Shown here: positions 26,298 through 35,132 of the stretch, piece after piece
Numbering within the stretch: the stretch's first letter is position 1
How the letters are laid out: every line of letters starts with the position of its first letter
Assembly: GCF_001303895.1 (NCBI RefSeq)
Contig: NZ_LJSD01000009.1
Span: 62,001-126,000 of the forward strand
Direction: 5' to 3'
DNA: 64,000 nucleotides
Source of the DNA: Mesorhizobium sp. 1M-11
GTDB lineage: Bacteria > Pseudomonadota > Alphaproteobacteria > Rhizobiales > Rhizobiaceae
Made by a program: the position numbers and the translations under genes
The notes under the pieces: generated by a model
What the model was told of the DNA's origin: nothing
Database searches by the model: none
What the model saw: the letters and a program-made list of their open reading frames with translations, nothing else

Positions 26298-27941
26298 ATG
26301 AAAAGTCTGCGCCTTCTATCCGGAACGATCGGCATCGTCCTGCTCCTGTCCGGCACTGCCCTCGCGGATGTGGCCTTGAGCGGCCACGACGCCACGCCCG
26401 AAATGATCGTTCGCGTGGCCAACGGAGAAAACGTCTCGGTCAGCGACGAAAGCCTCGACAAGGTCAAGCGTGCCTATGCCGTGCTCCTGCAGGGCGCAAA
26501 GGAAGGGCAGGAAATCTACGGCCTGACTGTCGGCGTCGGCTGGAACAAGGACCGCAAGATGGTCGACGCCAAGGGCGAGCTGACGCCTGAACTGATGGAG
26601 GCTTCGCGGGAGTTCAACGAGGGGCTGCTGCGCGCCCATTCCGTCGGCGTCGGTCCGGACACCGCGGTTCCGGTCGTGCGCGCCGCCATGGCGGTCCGCC
26701 TGAACAACATCCTGACGGGCGGTCCGGGCGTTCAGCCCCATGTCGCCGAAATGCTCGTCGCATTCCTGAACAAAGGCATCACGCCGGTGATGCCGTCGCG
26801 CGGTTCCGTCGGCCAGGCAGACATGACGCTGCTCAGCCATATCGGCCTGGCCATGCTGGGTGAAGGCGAGGTCTATTACAAGGACCGCCGCGTGCCCGCC
26901 AAGGAAGCGCTGAGCGAAGCCGGCGTCGAACCGCTGAAGCCGTTCGGCAAGGACGGGCTGGCGATCCTGAGTTCCAACGCCTACGCCGCGGCACTGGCCT
27001 CCATCGCCATCCACGATGCCGAACAGCTGCTGGAAACCTCGCAGCTGGTCTACGGTCTCAGCCTGGAGGGGTTGAACGGAAACGTTTCCCCGCTTCTGGA
27101 AGACGTCGCGGCCCTGAGGCCGTTTCCAAGCTATGTGAATTCGACTGCCGGACTTCGCGATGTGCTCGCCGGCAGCTATCTGTGGCAGGCGGATGAAAAG
27201 CGCATCCTGCAGGACCCGCTGAGCTTCCGCACTGCGCCATACCTGCTCGGCAGCTTTGCCGACAGCCTGGCCAGGACCAAGGCGCTTGTTGAGATCCAGA
27301 TCAACTCGTCGGATGACAATCCAGGCATTGCCATAGGTGTCGAGCCGAAGTCCGACCTGCCCCAGGCCCGCAGGGGTTACGTCCAGGGCGGCGCGGTGTT
27401 GCCCACGGCAAATTTCGAGCCGCTGCCGTGGGTCATCTCGTTCGAGGAGCTGGGCATCGTGCTGGCGCATCATGCCACGGCATCGTCCGAGCGCGTCCTG
27501 AAGCTGAACAATCCAACCCACACGAAACTGCCGCGTTATCTCGGCACGGAAAACACCCATCATGCCTTCCTGGTCGTGGAAGCGCCGCTGATGGCGATTG
27601 CCGCGGAAGCCCGCTCGCTGGCGCAGCCGACCTCGTTCGACTCACGTCCCATCGCGGGCGGCGTGGAAGACGTCGGCACCAACGCCCCTTACGTCGTCGA
27701 GCGGGTGCGCCAGCAGATCGATGACAGCTTCACCGTGCTGTCGATGGAACTGATGCACGCTGCCCAGGCCGCCGACCTGCGCCTGAAGGAACATCCGGAA
27801 CGGCGGCTCGCCACCGCGACGGCAAAGCTTCACGATGCCTTCCGCGAAAAGGTGCCTTTCCTCGATCAGGATCGTTCGATGACCCCCGATATCTCCGCCG
27901 GAGCCACCTTCCTCAAGACCTATGACGGCAAGGCCGACTGA
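26298..27941 (+). CDS. Exported aromatic-amino-acid-lyase family protein lacking the MIO motif (ergothionase-like candidate)
   Basis: The gene encodes 547 residues with AGGGG before the ATG. Residues 1-23 are a signal peptide ending ALA, so the protein is probably periplasmic, which is rare for this family. The HAL/PAL fold is clear: IYGLTVGVG (Tyr74), SRGSVG at 167-172, QDPLSFR at 305-311, INSSDDNP at 335-342 and GGVEDVG with Glu457. The Ala-Ser-Gly that makes the MIO cofactor is replaced by Gln-Ala-Asp (173-175), and the usual catalytic Tyr of QDxYSxR is Leu308. Ammonia-lyase chemistry is therefore unlikely; ergothionase is a known MIO-free relative that eliminates trimethylamine from a betaine. 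The substrate here is inferred. Confidence 0.82.
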   Translation: MKSLRLLSGTIGIVLLLSGTALADVALSGHDATPEMIVRVANGENVSVSDESLDKVKRAYAVLLQGAKEGQEIYGLTVGVGWNKDRKMVDAKGELTPELMEASREFNEGLLRAHSVGVGPDTAVPVVRAAMAVRLNNILTGGPGVQPHVAEMLVAFLNKGITPVMPSRGSVGQADMTLLSHIGLAMLGEGEVYYKDRRVPAKEALSEAGVEPLKPFGKDGLAILSSNAYAAALASIAIHDAEQLLETSQLVYGLSLEGLNGNVSPLLEDVAALRPFPSYVNSTAGLRDVLAGSYLWQADEKRILQDPLSFRTAPYLLGSFADSLARTKALVEIQINSSDDNPGIAIGVEPKSDLPQARRGYVQGGAVLPTANFEPLPWVISFEELGIVLAHHATASSERVLKLNNPTHTKLPRYLGTENTHHAFLVVEAPLMAIAAEARSLAQPTSFDSRPIAGGVEDVGTNAPYVVERVRQQIDDSFTVLSMELMHAAQAADLRLKEHPERRLATATAKLHDAFREKVPFLDQDRSMTPDISAGATFLKTYDGKAD

Positions 27942-27972
27942 GCGGCAAGCCACCAGTCCGAAGCAAACCACC

Positions 27973-27994
27973 GGAAGCCCGCTCGCGGGCTTCC
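27973..27994. terminator. Hairpin between the convergent lyase and LysR genes
   Basis: A perfect 9-bp stem, GGAAGCCCG with its complement, closes a 4-base loop in the 54-base gap between two convergent stop codons. No strong T-run on either side; position supports a bidirectional terminator. Confidence 0.55.
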
Positions 27995-27995
27995 G

Positions 27996-28871
27996 TCACA
28001 GGGACTTAATCCAGTTCTGGAATTTCTGTATCGCCTTCTCGTCGCCCCGGCGCTGGAGGTAGGCGAGATACCATCCGCCCGGTTGCATGATATCGGACTG
28101 GACCGGCACAACCAGGCTGCCGCTGACGAGATCCGCCTCCACGAGGAACTCCGGAACCACCACGATCCCCTGCCCGCTGACGGCGGCTTCGATGGCGAGC
28201 AGATTGCTGTCGAACAGGGGCGACGATTTCTGCGAGAGACCGGAGATCCCAACGCTTTCCGCCCAGATCGAGACATCCTCGGTTCTGCCGGAAACCGCCA
28301 GGAACGGGAAATGGCGCAGGTCATCGACCGACTTGATCGCCTTGGCGATGTCCCTGGAACACACCGCCACCAGCTTCTCACGCCGCAGCAGCACATAAGT
28401 CAGGTTCGGACGGTTCGGCGTGCGCGTGTAGATGAGGCCGACATCGGCCCGGTCTGGATTGAATTCCCAGTCGAGCAGGCTCGCGTCCAGACTGACTGCG
28501 ATCTCGGGCGACGTCTCCCGCAGCGTCTGCAGCCGCGGGATCAGCCACCGCACCGCCACCGTGACATAGACCTGAAGCGTCAGCGATGCCGGCGCGCTGG
28601 ATTGCCGGATCAGGTCCGTGGTCAGCGAAATGCGGTCGAGCGCGTCCTGCACGACCGGGAAATACAGCATCCCCTCCTCGCTTAGTTCGACCCGGCCCGG
28701 CAGCCGCCGAAACAGCGGCCTGCCCAGGTTCCGCTCGAGCGAGGCGACCTGATGGCTGATCGCCGACTGCGTGACCCGCAGTTCCTCTGCCGCCCCCTTG
28801 AAGCTCAGCAATCGTGCCGCGGCTTCGAAGGCCCGCAGGGTCGTCAGGGGTGGTAATGTACGCCGGACCAT
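27996..28871 (-). CDS. LysR-family regulator of the GcvA type, likely controls the lyase/transport regulon
   Basis: The gene encodes 291 residues. The N-terminus PPLTTLRAFEAAARLLSFKG, then GAAEELRVTQSAISHQVASL, is a classic LysR helix-turn-helix of the GcvA subgroup. A substrate-binding domain follows (DVGLIYTRTPNRPNLTYVLL; GIVVVPEFLVEADLVSG). It is convergent with the exported lyase and divergent from the binding-protein operon. Both target promoters share a long near-identical sequence, so this protein is the best candidate to bind both. The inducer is unknown. Confidence 0.85.
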   Translation of the reverse strand: MVRRTLPPLTTLRAFEAAARLLSFKGAAEELRVTQSAISHQVASLERNLGRPLFRRLPGRVELSEEGMLYFPVVQDALDRISLTTDLIRQSSAPASLTLQVYVTVAVRWLIPRLQTLRETSPEIAVSLDASLLDWEFNPDRADVGLIYTRTPNRPNLTYVLLRREKLVAVCSRDIAKAIKSVDDLRHFPFLAVSGRTEDVSIWAESVGISGLSQKSSPLFDSNLLAIEAAVSGQGIVVVPEFLVEADLVSGSLVVPVQSDIMQPGGWYLAYLQRRGDEKAIQKFQNWIKSL

Positions 28872-28887
28872 CTCTCAAAAATGCCAC

Positions 28888-28952
28888 ATGAATTCTGTTC
28901 ATGTAGACGTTAATTCTAATCGTTTGCAAGCGAATGGCAGCGTTTTCATAGT
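28888..28952 (+). promoter_or_regulatory. Promoter of the peptide-type ABC operon, twin of the lyase promoter
   Basis: The conserved block from 28888 includes GAATT and AATTC as outer arms (28890-28914). It is followed by TTTGCA (28923-28928), 18 bases and CATAGT (28947-28952). Order and spacing equal the promoter at 26.2 kb. It starts 17 bases upstream of the divergent LysR gene, so the regulator probably represses itself while bound. Confidence 0.7.
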
Positions 28953-28985
28953 CTCCCGATAAGCCCGAAAAATGGGGGAACGGAT

Positions 28986-30512
28986 ATGAAAACCAGCCTT
29001 CTGAAAAATACCGCCCTGGCGCTGCTTCTGGGCGCCTGTTCGCTGCCGGCCACCGCGGCTTTTGCACAGCAGAGCTGCATGCGCGTGCTGGGCTACGAAT
29101 CCGACGGCGAAAAGCAGACGATGGATCCGGCAGCGCTGATCGGCACCGACAGCGTCTATCACATCCGCGCGGTCTACGAACCGCTGGTCGACCGCAACAA
29201 TGCGATGCAGCCGATCCCCGTGCTGGCCGAATCCTGGGAATCCAATGCCGACGCGACGGAGTGGACATTCCACCTGAGGAAGGGCGTCAAATTCCACGAC
29301 GGTTCGGACTTCGATGCCGCCGACGTCGTCTATTCGTACCGCCGCCTTCTCGATCCAGCGGTTTCGCCCGGCGGTTTCTCGACGCTTGCCTTCCTCGATG
29401 CCGACGGCATCACGGCGGTCGACGATCACACCGTGCGTTTCAAGGTCAAGCAGCCAGTCGTCGAGCTGCCGATGCTAATCGCGACGAAATACGCCCTGAT
29501 GGTTCCGGATGGCGCCAAGGCGGAAGATTTGCGCGTCAAGGGCGACGGCACCGGCCCCTTCGTCCAGGAGAGCTTCACCATCAACGGTGCCGTCCGTGTG
29601 CTGCGGCGCAACGCCAATTACTGGCGCGCCGGCCTGCCGAAAGCCGAGTGCCTCGAGATCACGACGAGCCTGGAATCGACCTCGCGGCTGTCCGCGCTGC
29701 TGTCGGGCTCGGTCGACCTGTCGCTGACAGTAGACCCGACCAGCCTCATCACGCTCAAGGACAATCCCGCCGTTGAACTCGTCTCGACGCCGGGAGCGAC
29801 GTCGCTCTACGTCGCCGTGTGGACGGACACGGCGCCCTTCGACAATCCCAAGGTCCGTGAAGCGATGAAGCTCGTCATGGACCGGCAGAAGATCCTGGAC
29901 ACCGTGCTGCTCGGCTATGGCGAGATCGGAAACGACGCGCCCATCCCGCCAAGCTCGCCGCTCGGTCTCGGCACCCCGGCCAAGACAGCCGATATCGAGC
30001 GCGCCAAGGCACTGCTTGCGGAGGCAGGGCACGCCGACGGCATCGAGTTCGATCTCTACACCTCGGACTCCTATCCCGGCATGCTGCTGCTCGCCCAGGT
30101 CTACGCCCAGATGGCGGCGCCGGCTGGTATCAAGGTCAACGTCATTCCATCGCCGGCGGAAGGCTACTGGGACACAATCTGGCTGAAGAAGCCGGCGGTG
30201 ATCTCTTACACCAGCGCACGTCCACCAGCCGAAGCGCTGACACTGTCGCTCAACAGCAAGTCCGAATGGAACGAGACACACTGGAAGCGCGATGACTTCG
30301 ACGCGCTCGTCGTCAAGGCCGGCCAGACCACCAACGAGCAGGAGCGCATCGGCTTCTATCGCGACGCGCAGCGCATCGTCGCCGACGAAGGCGGCATGAT
30401 CCTGCCGGTGTTCACATCGATCGTTGCAGGCCTGCGCAAGGGTTGCACCGGCTTCAAGCCCAATGTCGACGTCAACCGCATCGACTATTCCGAGCTGACC
30501 TGCAGCCAATAG
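28986..30512 (+). CDS. ABC transporter periplasmic binding protein, family 5 (peptide/opine/onium type)
   Basis: The gene encodes 508 residues with a signal peptide ending AAFA near residue 27. The family-5 pattern is clear: [38 protein letters not shown] and [26 protein letters not shown], and [20 protein letters not shown]. It captures the substrate for the DppBC-like permeases downstream. It is the first gene of an operon (binding protein, cupin, permease, permease, double ATPase) and shares its promoter sequence with the exported lyase gene. Family-5 proteins bind peptides but also opines, nickel and sugars, so the ligand is open. Confidence 0.9.
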   Translation: MKTSLLKNTALALLLGACSLPATAAFAQQSCMRVLGYESDGEKQTMDPAALIGTDSVYHIRAVYEPLVDRNNAMQPIPVLAESWESNADATEWTFHLRKGVKFHDGSDFDAADVVYSYRRLLDPAVSPGGFSTLAFLDADGITAVDDHTVRFKVKQPVVELPMLIATKYALMVPDGAKAEDLRVKGDGTGPFVQESFTINGAVRVLRRNANYWRAGLPKAECLEITTSLESTSRLSALLSGSVDLSLTVDPTSLITLKDNPAVELVSTPGATSLYVAVWTDTAPFDNPKVREAMKLVMDRQKILDTVLLGYGEIGNDAPIPPSSPLGLGTPAKTADIERAKALLAEAGHADGIEFDLYTSDSYPGMLLLAQVYAQMAAPAGIKVNVIPSPAEGYWDTIWLKKPAVISYTSARPPAEALTLSLNSKSEWNETHWKRDDFDALVVKAGQTTNEQERIGFYRDAQRIVADEGGMILPVFTSIVAGLRKGCTGFKPNVDVNRIDYSELTCSQ

Positions 30513-30541
30513 CGGGCAATTCGCCATCAACTGAACTGGAG

Positions 30542-30565
30542 CCGCGGGGCAGACCTGCTCCGCGG
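30542..30565 (+). terminator. Hairpin between binding-protein and cupin genes
   Basis: CCGCGG at 30542-30547 pairs with CCGCGG at 30560-30565 across a 12-base loop that can pair further. No T-run follows. It probably stabilises the binding-protein mRNA or causes partial termination, as between chvE and gguA. Confidence 0.45.
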
Positions 30566-30579
30566 AAAAGGATGCTTTT

Positions 30580-31245
30580 ATGAAAGTCCTGACGACCTTC
30601 CTGCAAAGCTTCGCGGATGCGCTGGACGGCGATGCACTGCCGGTGTCCCGCTCGCACGTGGCCCGGCTGCGTGCATTGCAGGCCAGCCTGCCGCCGGTGA
30701 GGTCCGTACCGACGGCACGCGTGCCGATACAGGAAGCCTGCGAAAGCGAGCTGGCTTCCCGCCACGGCGTGTCGGAGTTGGCGCGGTCGCTTTCCGAACT
30801 GCTGCCGCAGCTTCATATCACCCGCAGCAAGACATATCTTGCGAACCCGCCTTCCAACGATTTCGGTGACAACTATGGCTACGGCATCATCTGTGGCCCG
30901 CAAGGCGGCCCGCCAGCGCTGATCACCGATCCTGACATCGCATTCGGCCTGATGTTCCTCGGGCCCAGAACCCACTATCCGCTTCATCATCACCCGGCCG
31001 ATGAGCTCTATTACACGGTTACTGGCCCATCGTTCTGGCGCGCCGGCAACGCAGACTGGGTGTCGCGCGGGACCGAGGCTATCATCCACCATCCGCCATG
31101 GATGCCGCACGCGACGCTCTCCGCTGAAAGACCACTGGTCCTGCTTTACATCTGGGAGGGCGACCTCGATACCGACGCGGCGTTCATCCTGGACCACCTG
31201 CCACTGGATGCCGCCCCGCCGCCAGTTGGATTGGATTTGAAATGA
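30580..31245 (+). CDS. DMSP-lyase-like cupin (DddL/DddQ superfamily)
   Basis: The gene encodes 221 residues, the size of DddQ. The cupin metal site is intact: Tyr133, His136, His138, Glu142 and Tyr144 in YPLHHHPADELYY, then His177 in PPWMPHATL. The layout with FGLMFLGPRTHYP ahead and LVLLYIWEGDL behind fits the DMSP_lyase family, whose members abstract a proton to eliminate dimethyl sulfide from dimethylsulfoniopropionate. Many superfamily members have no DMSP activity, so the substrate may be another onium compound. No signal peptide, so it acts in the cytoplasm after import. Its stop codon overlaps the permease start (ATGA). Confidence 0.78.
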   Translation: MKVLTTFLQSFADALDGDALPVSRSHVARLRALQASLPPVRSVPTARVPIQEACESELASRHGVSELARSLSELLPQLHITRSKTYLANPPSNDFGDNYGYGIICGPQGGPPALITDPDIAFGLMFLGPRTHYPLHHHPADELYYTVTGPSFWRAGNADWVSRGTEAIIHHPPWMPHATLSAERPLVLLYIWEGDLDTDAAFILDHLPLDAAPPPVGLDLK

Positions 31246-32192
31246 GCATCTTGCGCCTCCTCGCCAGCCGGATCCTGCTCTCGGCCCTGACGCTTCTGAT
31301 CGTCTCGGTCCTGATCTTTCTGATCCTCGAAGCCTTGCCCGGCGACATCGCGACCCGCATCCTCGGGCGCGACGCGACGGCAAAGGCGCTGGAGGTGCTC
31401 CGCAGCCAGCTGCATCTCGACCAGCCGCCGCTGACCCGCTACTTCCACTGGCTCGGTAATCTGCTTCACGGTGATTTCGGCGCCTCGCTGGCGACCGGGC
31501 GGCCGATCGCCGACGTGCTCGGTCCCCGCATCGTCAACACGCTGCTGCTCTCGCTATTCGCCTTCGCGCTTTATCTGGTCCTCGCCCTGGTTCCTGCGAT
31601 CATCCAGGCGACAAACCGGGGCAAAGCTGTCGACAACGTTATTTCCGTGATCACGCTGGTGTTGCTGTCGCTGCCTGACTTCCTGCTGGCGACGATCCTG
31701 CTCTTCCTGTTCGCCGTTGCCATCCCGATCCTGCCGGCGCTGGCAACGGTCTCGGAAAACAGCACCTGGCCGGAGATGCTGCGCGCAATGATCCTGCCGG
31801 CGACGACACTTGCCATCATGATGGCCGTCTATGCGATCCGCGTGTTGCGCGACAGCCTGATCGAGGTGCTGCGCTCCGACTATGTCCGGCTTGCCGAATT
31901 GAAGGGACTGCGCCCCGCGGCCGTGCTGTGGCGGCACGCCTTGCCCAACGCCCTGGTGCCGGCCCTCAACGTGACGGCGCTGAACCTCGGCTTCCTCATC
32001 GGCGGCGTGGTGATCGTGGAACGGGTCTTCTCCTATCCGGGTTTCGGCACGTTGCTCATCGATGCGCTGCAGCTGCGCGACATTCCTCTGATCAAGGCAA
32101 CGGTGATGATCAGTGCTGCCGTCTATGTCGCAGCCAATCTCGTCGCCGACATCTGTGCGGTCCTGCTGCAACCGCGCCTGAGGACACGCTGA
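31242..32192 (+). CDS. ABC transporter permease, DppB family
   Basis: The gene encodes 316 residues with six membrane segments. The N-terminal helix SILRLLASRILLSALTLLIV, PGDIATRILGRDA, and the inner loop ELKGLRPAAVLWRHALPNAL (EAA motif) are typical of DppB/OppB permeases. It overlaps the cupin gene by four bases and the next permease by one, so all are translationally coupled. It forms half of the channel for the substrate bound by the family-5 protein. Confidence 0.9.
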   Translation: MSILRLLASRILLSALTLLIVSVLIFLILEALPGDIATRILGRDATAKALEVLRSQLHLDQPPLTRYFHWLGNLLHGDFGASLATGRPIADVLGPRIVNTLLLSLFAFALYLVLALVPAIIQATNRGKAVDNVISVITLVLLSLPDFLLATILLFLFAVAIPILPALATVSENSTWPEMLRAMILPATTLAIMMAVYAIRVLRDSLIEVLRSDYVRLAELKGLRPAAVLWRHALPNALVPALNVTALNLGFLIGGVVIVERVFSYPGFGTLLIDALQLRDIPLIKATVMISAAVYVAANLVADICAVLLQPRLRTR

Positions 32193-33064
32193 TGACCGCG
32201 ATCGTATCCCGTCCGGCCAGATCCCTTCACGGCTGGCACACCACACCCGGGCCATTCAAGGCCGGAGCGGTCATCCTTGGCGTCCATCTGCTGTTTGCCA
32301 TCGTCGGCGTGTTCTGGACCCCGTACGGCTATGCCGAAATGGGGGCGGGACTGCCGCTTTCCGGCACATCCTGGCAACACCCGATGGGCCTCGACCAGAT
32401 CGGCCGCGACGTCTTCAGCCGCTTCATGTACGGCGCCCACATCGTGCTTCTGCTTTCCTTCGCGGGCACCGTGCTTGGAATGGTCACGGGTGCCGCGATA
32501 GGGCTTATCTCAGGTTATGTCGGCGGCTGGCTCGACGACATCCTGCAGCGTGTCGTCGAAGCGATGATCAGCATACCGTTCCTGGCATTGGCGCTGGTCA
32601 TGATCATTGCCGCCGGCCCCGCCCTCGCCGGACAGCCGGCCCTCATCATCGTCGTGGTTGCCATCGTCTATGCACCCCGCATCACGCGCATCGCGCGTGC
32701 GGCGGCGATGGAAGTCGCGACCCGCGAATATGTCGCCGCTGCGGAACTGCGCGGCGAAGGCACGTTGTCCGTCGTCTTCCGCGAAATCCTGCCCAACACC
32801 GCCAATGTACTGCTCGTCGAGTTCTCGCTGCGGCTGAGCTATGCGCCGATCCTGATCGGAGCCCTCGGCTTCCTGGGCTTCGGCATCCGCCCGCCGACCC
32901 CGGAATGGGGCCTGATGATCAGCGAAAACCGCAACCTTCTAATCGCCTCGCCGATGACTGTCTTCGGGCCGGGACTGGGCCTGGCGTCCCTCGTCATCGG
33001 GTTTAATCTTTTCACCGACGGCCTGTCGCGCATGCTCGGCCAGCGGCCGGTCATGGGAGCTTGA
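32192..33064 (+). CDS. ABC transporter permease, DppC family
   Basis: The gene encodes 290 residues. HPMGLDQIGRDVFSRFMYGA is the signature of DppC/OppC proteins, followed by GYVGGWLDDILQRVVEAMIS and the EAA loop AAAELRGEGTLSVVFREILP. The ATG overlaps the upstream stop codon by one base (TGATG), which picks this start over longer frames. It pairs with the DppB-like permease. Confidence 0.9.
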   Translation: MTAIVSRPARSLHGWHTTPGPFKAGAVILGVHLLFAIVGVFWTPYGYAEMGAGLPLSGTSWQHPMGLDQIGRDVFSRFMYGAHIVLLLSFAGTVLGMVTGAAIGLISGYVGGWLDDILQRVVEAMISIPFLALALVMIIAAGPALAGQPALIIVVVAIVYAPRITRIARAAAMEVATREYVAAAELRGEGTLSVVFREILPNTANVLLVEFSLRLSYAPILIGALGFLGFGIRPPTPEWGLMISENRNLLIASPMTVFGPGLGLASLVIGFNLFTDGLSRMLGQRPVMGA

Positions 33065-33066
33065 CG

Positions 33067-35067
33067 ATGAAACCGCTGATCGAGGTCCGCAATCTCGGCA
33101 TCGCCTATGGCCGCCCCGGCAGTTGGACGAGTGTTGTCCAGGGCGTCTCCTTCGACTTTGCACGAGGCGAAGCGTTCGGGCTGGTGGGTGAGTCCGGCTG
33201 CGGCAAATCCACCGTCGCCTATCGCCTGCTCGGCTACGGCACGGTCAACAGCCTGGCACAGACCGGCGAGGTGCTTTTCGATGGCGTCGATCTGTTGAAA
33301 CTCGACGCCAGATCGCTGGCGCGCCTGCGCGGCAACCGCATTGCCCTTGTCCCCCAGAATCCGACGACGTCGCTCAGCCCCGGCATGCGGGTCGGGGCGC
33401 AGATCCGCGAGATGATCACGACGCACCGGGCGCTTCCCGCCGGCATGACCATGGAGCGCCGCCTCGCGGAGCTGTTCACCCTGGTCGGCCTGCCGGATGT
33501 CGGCCATCGTTATCCGCACGAGCTTTCCGGCGGTCAGCAGCAACGCGTAACGATTGCGATGGCGGTCTCGTGCAATCCCGACCTGCTGGTTCTGGATGAG
33601 CCGACAACCGGCCTCGACGTCACGACGCAACGCCAGATCATCCAGCTGTTGCAAAGTCTTCGAAGCAGCATCGGCATGGCGATGCTCTACGTCACGCACG
33701 ATCTCGCCTTGCTCAGTCAGATCGCGGACCGTGTCGGCGTGATGTATGCCGGCCAGTTGGTCGAGATCGCACCTTGCGACGCGTTGCTGTCGGCGCCGGT
33801 GCATCCCTATTCGCGCGGCCTGATCGCGTCGATCCCGACGATAGACGGCGCAAGCAGCGGTCGAGGCCTGCGCGGCATGCTGAGGCGGGACCAGATCCCC
33901 AGCGGTTGCAAGTTCGAACCGCGCTGCGACTTCGCAAAGGCGGATTGCAAAGGCACACCACAGACACTCGAGCCGGTCGGCAAGGAGAGAGCCGTCGCCT
34001 GCATGCGCTGGAAGGATATCGAACCCGCCGCCGCGGAACTGACCAGAGCGGCCCGGTCACCACAGCCGGACACCGAGGTGGGAGCGGTGCTCAGCGTCGA
34101 GGATCTCGCCTTGTCCTACCAGTCTCCAAGCGTCCTTCGGACGTTTCTCGGCAAAGCTGACAGCATCGTTGCCCGCGACATCAGTTTCGAGCTGAAGCCG
34201 GGTGAGGTCGTCGCCCTCGTTGGCGAGTCCGGCAGCGGCAAGTCGACCATCGCCCGCGCGATCAGCGGCCGGCTGCAACCCCGGTCGGGTGGAATCCACC
34301 TTGATGGAAACGCACTGGCGCCGGTGTTGCGGCGCCGTTCTGTCGAGCAGCTGCGACAGATCCAGTACATTTTCCAGAACCCCGATGCCTCGCTGAATCC
34401 GCGCCGGCGCATCCGGTCGATCTTGGAGCGGCCACTGCGCCATTTCGGCATCAAATCGGATGGCGAGACGCTCGAAACCGTGCTGGAAAGCGTCGGCCTG
34501 CATGCGGGCTATCTCAATCGCTTTCCCGAACAGCTTTCGGGCGGCGAGCGCCAGCGCATCGCCATCGCGCGCGCCCTGCTGGTCAACCCGAAGCTTCTGA
34601 TCTGCGACGAGATCCTGTCGGCACTCGACGTGTCGGTCCAATCGCGCATCGTCGAGCTGCTGCAGTCGCTGAAGAAACAGCATTCCGTCGCGATGCTGTT
34701 CATCTCGCACGATCTGGCTGTCGTGCAGCAGCTGGCCGACAAGGTAGCGGTACTCTATCGGGGCGAGCTCCTGCAGATGGCCGACACGGCCACCTTGCTC
34801 GAATCCCCTCTGCACCCCTACACCCAGATACTGCTCGAGGCTGCACCCGGCCTGCGCAAGGACCAATACGTCTCGAGGTCGCCGGCAACACCGGGTGAGA
34901 CGTCGACAGGCGGGCAAGGATGTCCTCTTGCGGGCCGCTGCCATCGGCAGATCGGAAAGATCTGTGCGGAGAGCCGCCCGCCAGTTCGCAGCACGGAGAC
35001 AGGCTTCATTCGCTGCCACATACCGGGCAGCCAGTTGGTGCGAGGCAACGAGCTGGCTGCAGCCTGA
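33067..35067 (+). CDS. Fused DppD-DppF-type double ATPase of the onium/peptide ABC transporter
   Basis: The gene encodes 666 residues. Domain one has Walker A GESGCGKST, signature LSGGQQQRV and LLVLDEPTTGLDV. A linker with Cys-rich oligopeptide-transporter tail (CKFEPRCDFAKADC) follows at about residues 280-300. Domain two has GESGSGKST, LSGGERQRI, LLICDEILSALDV and a second Cys-rich tail (CPLAGRCHRQIGKIC). Both halves look catalytically complete; many relatives use two separate genes. A TTG six bases upstream, overlapping the previous stop, is an alternative start. Confidence 0.9.
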   Translation: MKPLIEVRNLGIAYGRPGSWTSVVQGVSFDFARGEAFGLVGESGCGKSTVAYRLLGYGTVNSLAQTGEVLFDGVDLLKLDARSLARLRGNRIALVPQNPTTSLSPGMRVGAQIREMITTHRALPAGMTMERRLAELFTLVGLPDVGHRYPHELSGGQQQRVTIAMAVSCNPDLLVLDEPTTGLDVTTQRQIIQLLQSLRSSIGMAMLYVTHDLALLSQIADRVGVMYAGQLVEIAPCDALLSAPVHPYSRGLIASIPTIDGASSGRGLRGMLRRDQIPSGCKFEPRCDFAKADCKGTPQTLEPVGKERAVACMRWKDIEPAAAELTRAARSPQPDTEVGAVLSVEDLALSYQSPSVLRTFLGKADSIVARDISFELKPGEVVALVGESGSGKSTIARAISGRLQPRSGGIHLDGNALAPVLRRRSVEQLRQIQYIFQNPDASLNPRRRIRSILERPLRHFGIKSDGETLETVLESVGLHAGYLNRFPEQLSGGERQRIAIARALLVNPKLLICDEILSALDVSVQSRIVELLQSLKKQHSVAMLFISHDLAVVQQLADKVAVLYRGELLQMADTATLLESPLHPYTQILLEAAPGLRKDQYVSRSPATPGETSTGGQGCPLAGRCHRQIGKICAESRPPVRSTETGFIRCHIPGSQLVRGNELAAA

Positions 35068-35132
35068 GCAAAACGGGCGCCAGCGGCGCCCGTCGATCTG
35101 ATCGGCTTTGACGCGGCGCGAACCGCAACCGC

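Noticed and set aside
26298..27941. Ordinary histidine ammonia-lyase for histidine degradation
   Set aside because: The MIO triad is absent, a signal peptide is present, and no other hut genes are nearby.
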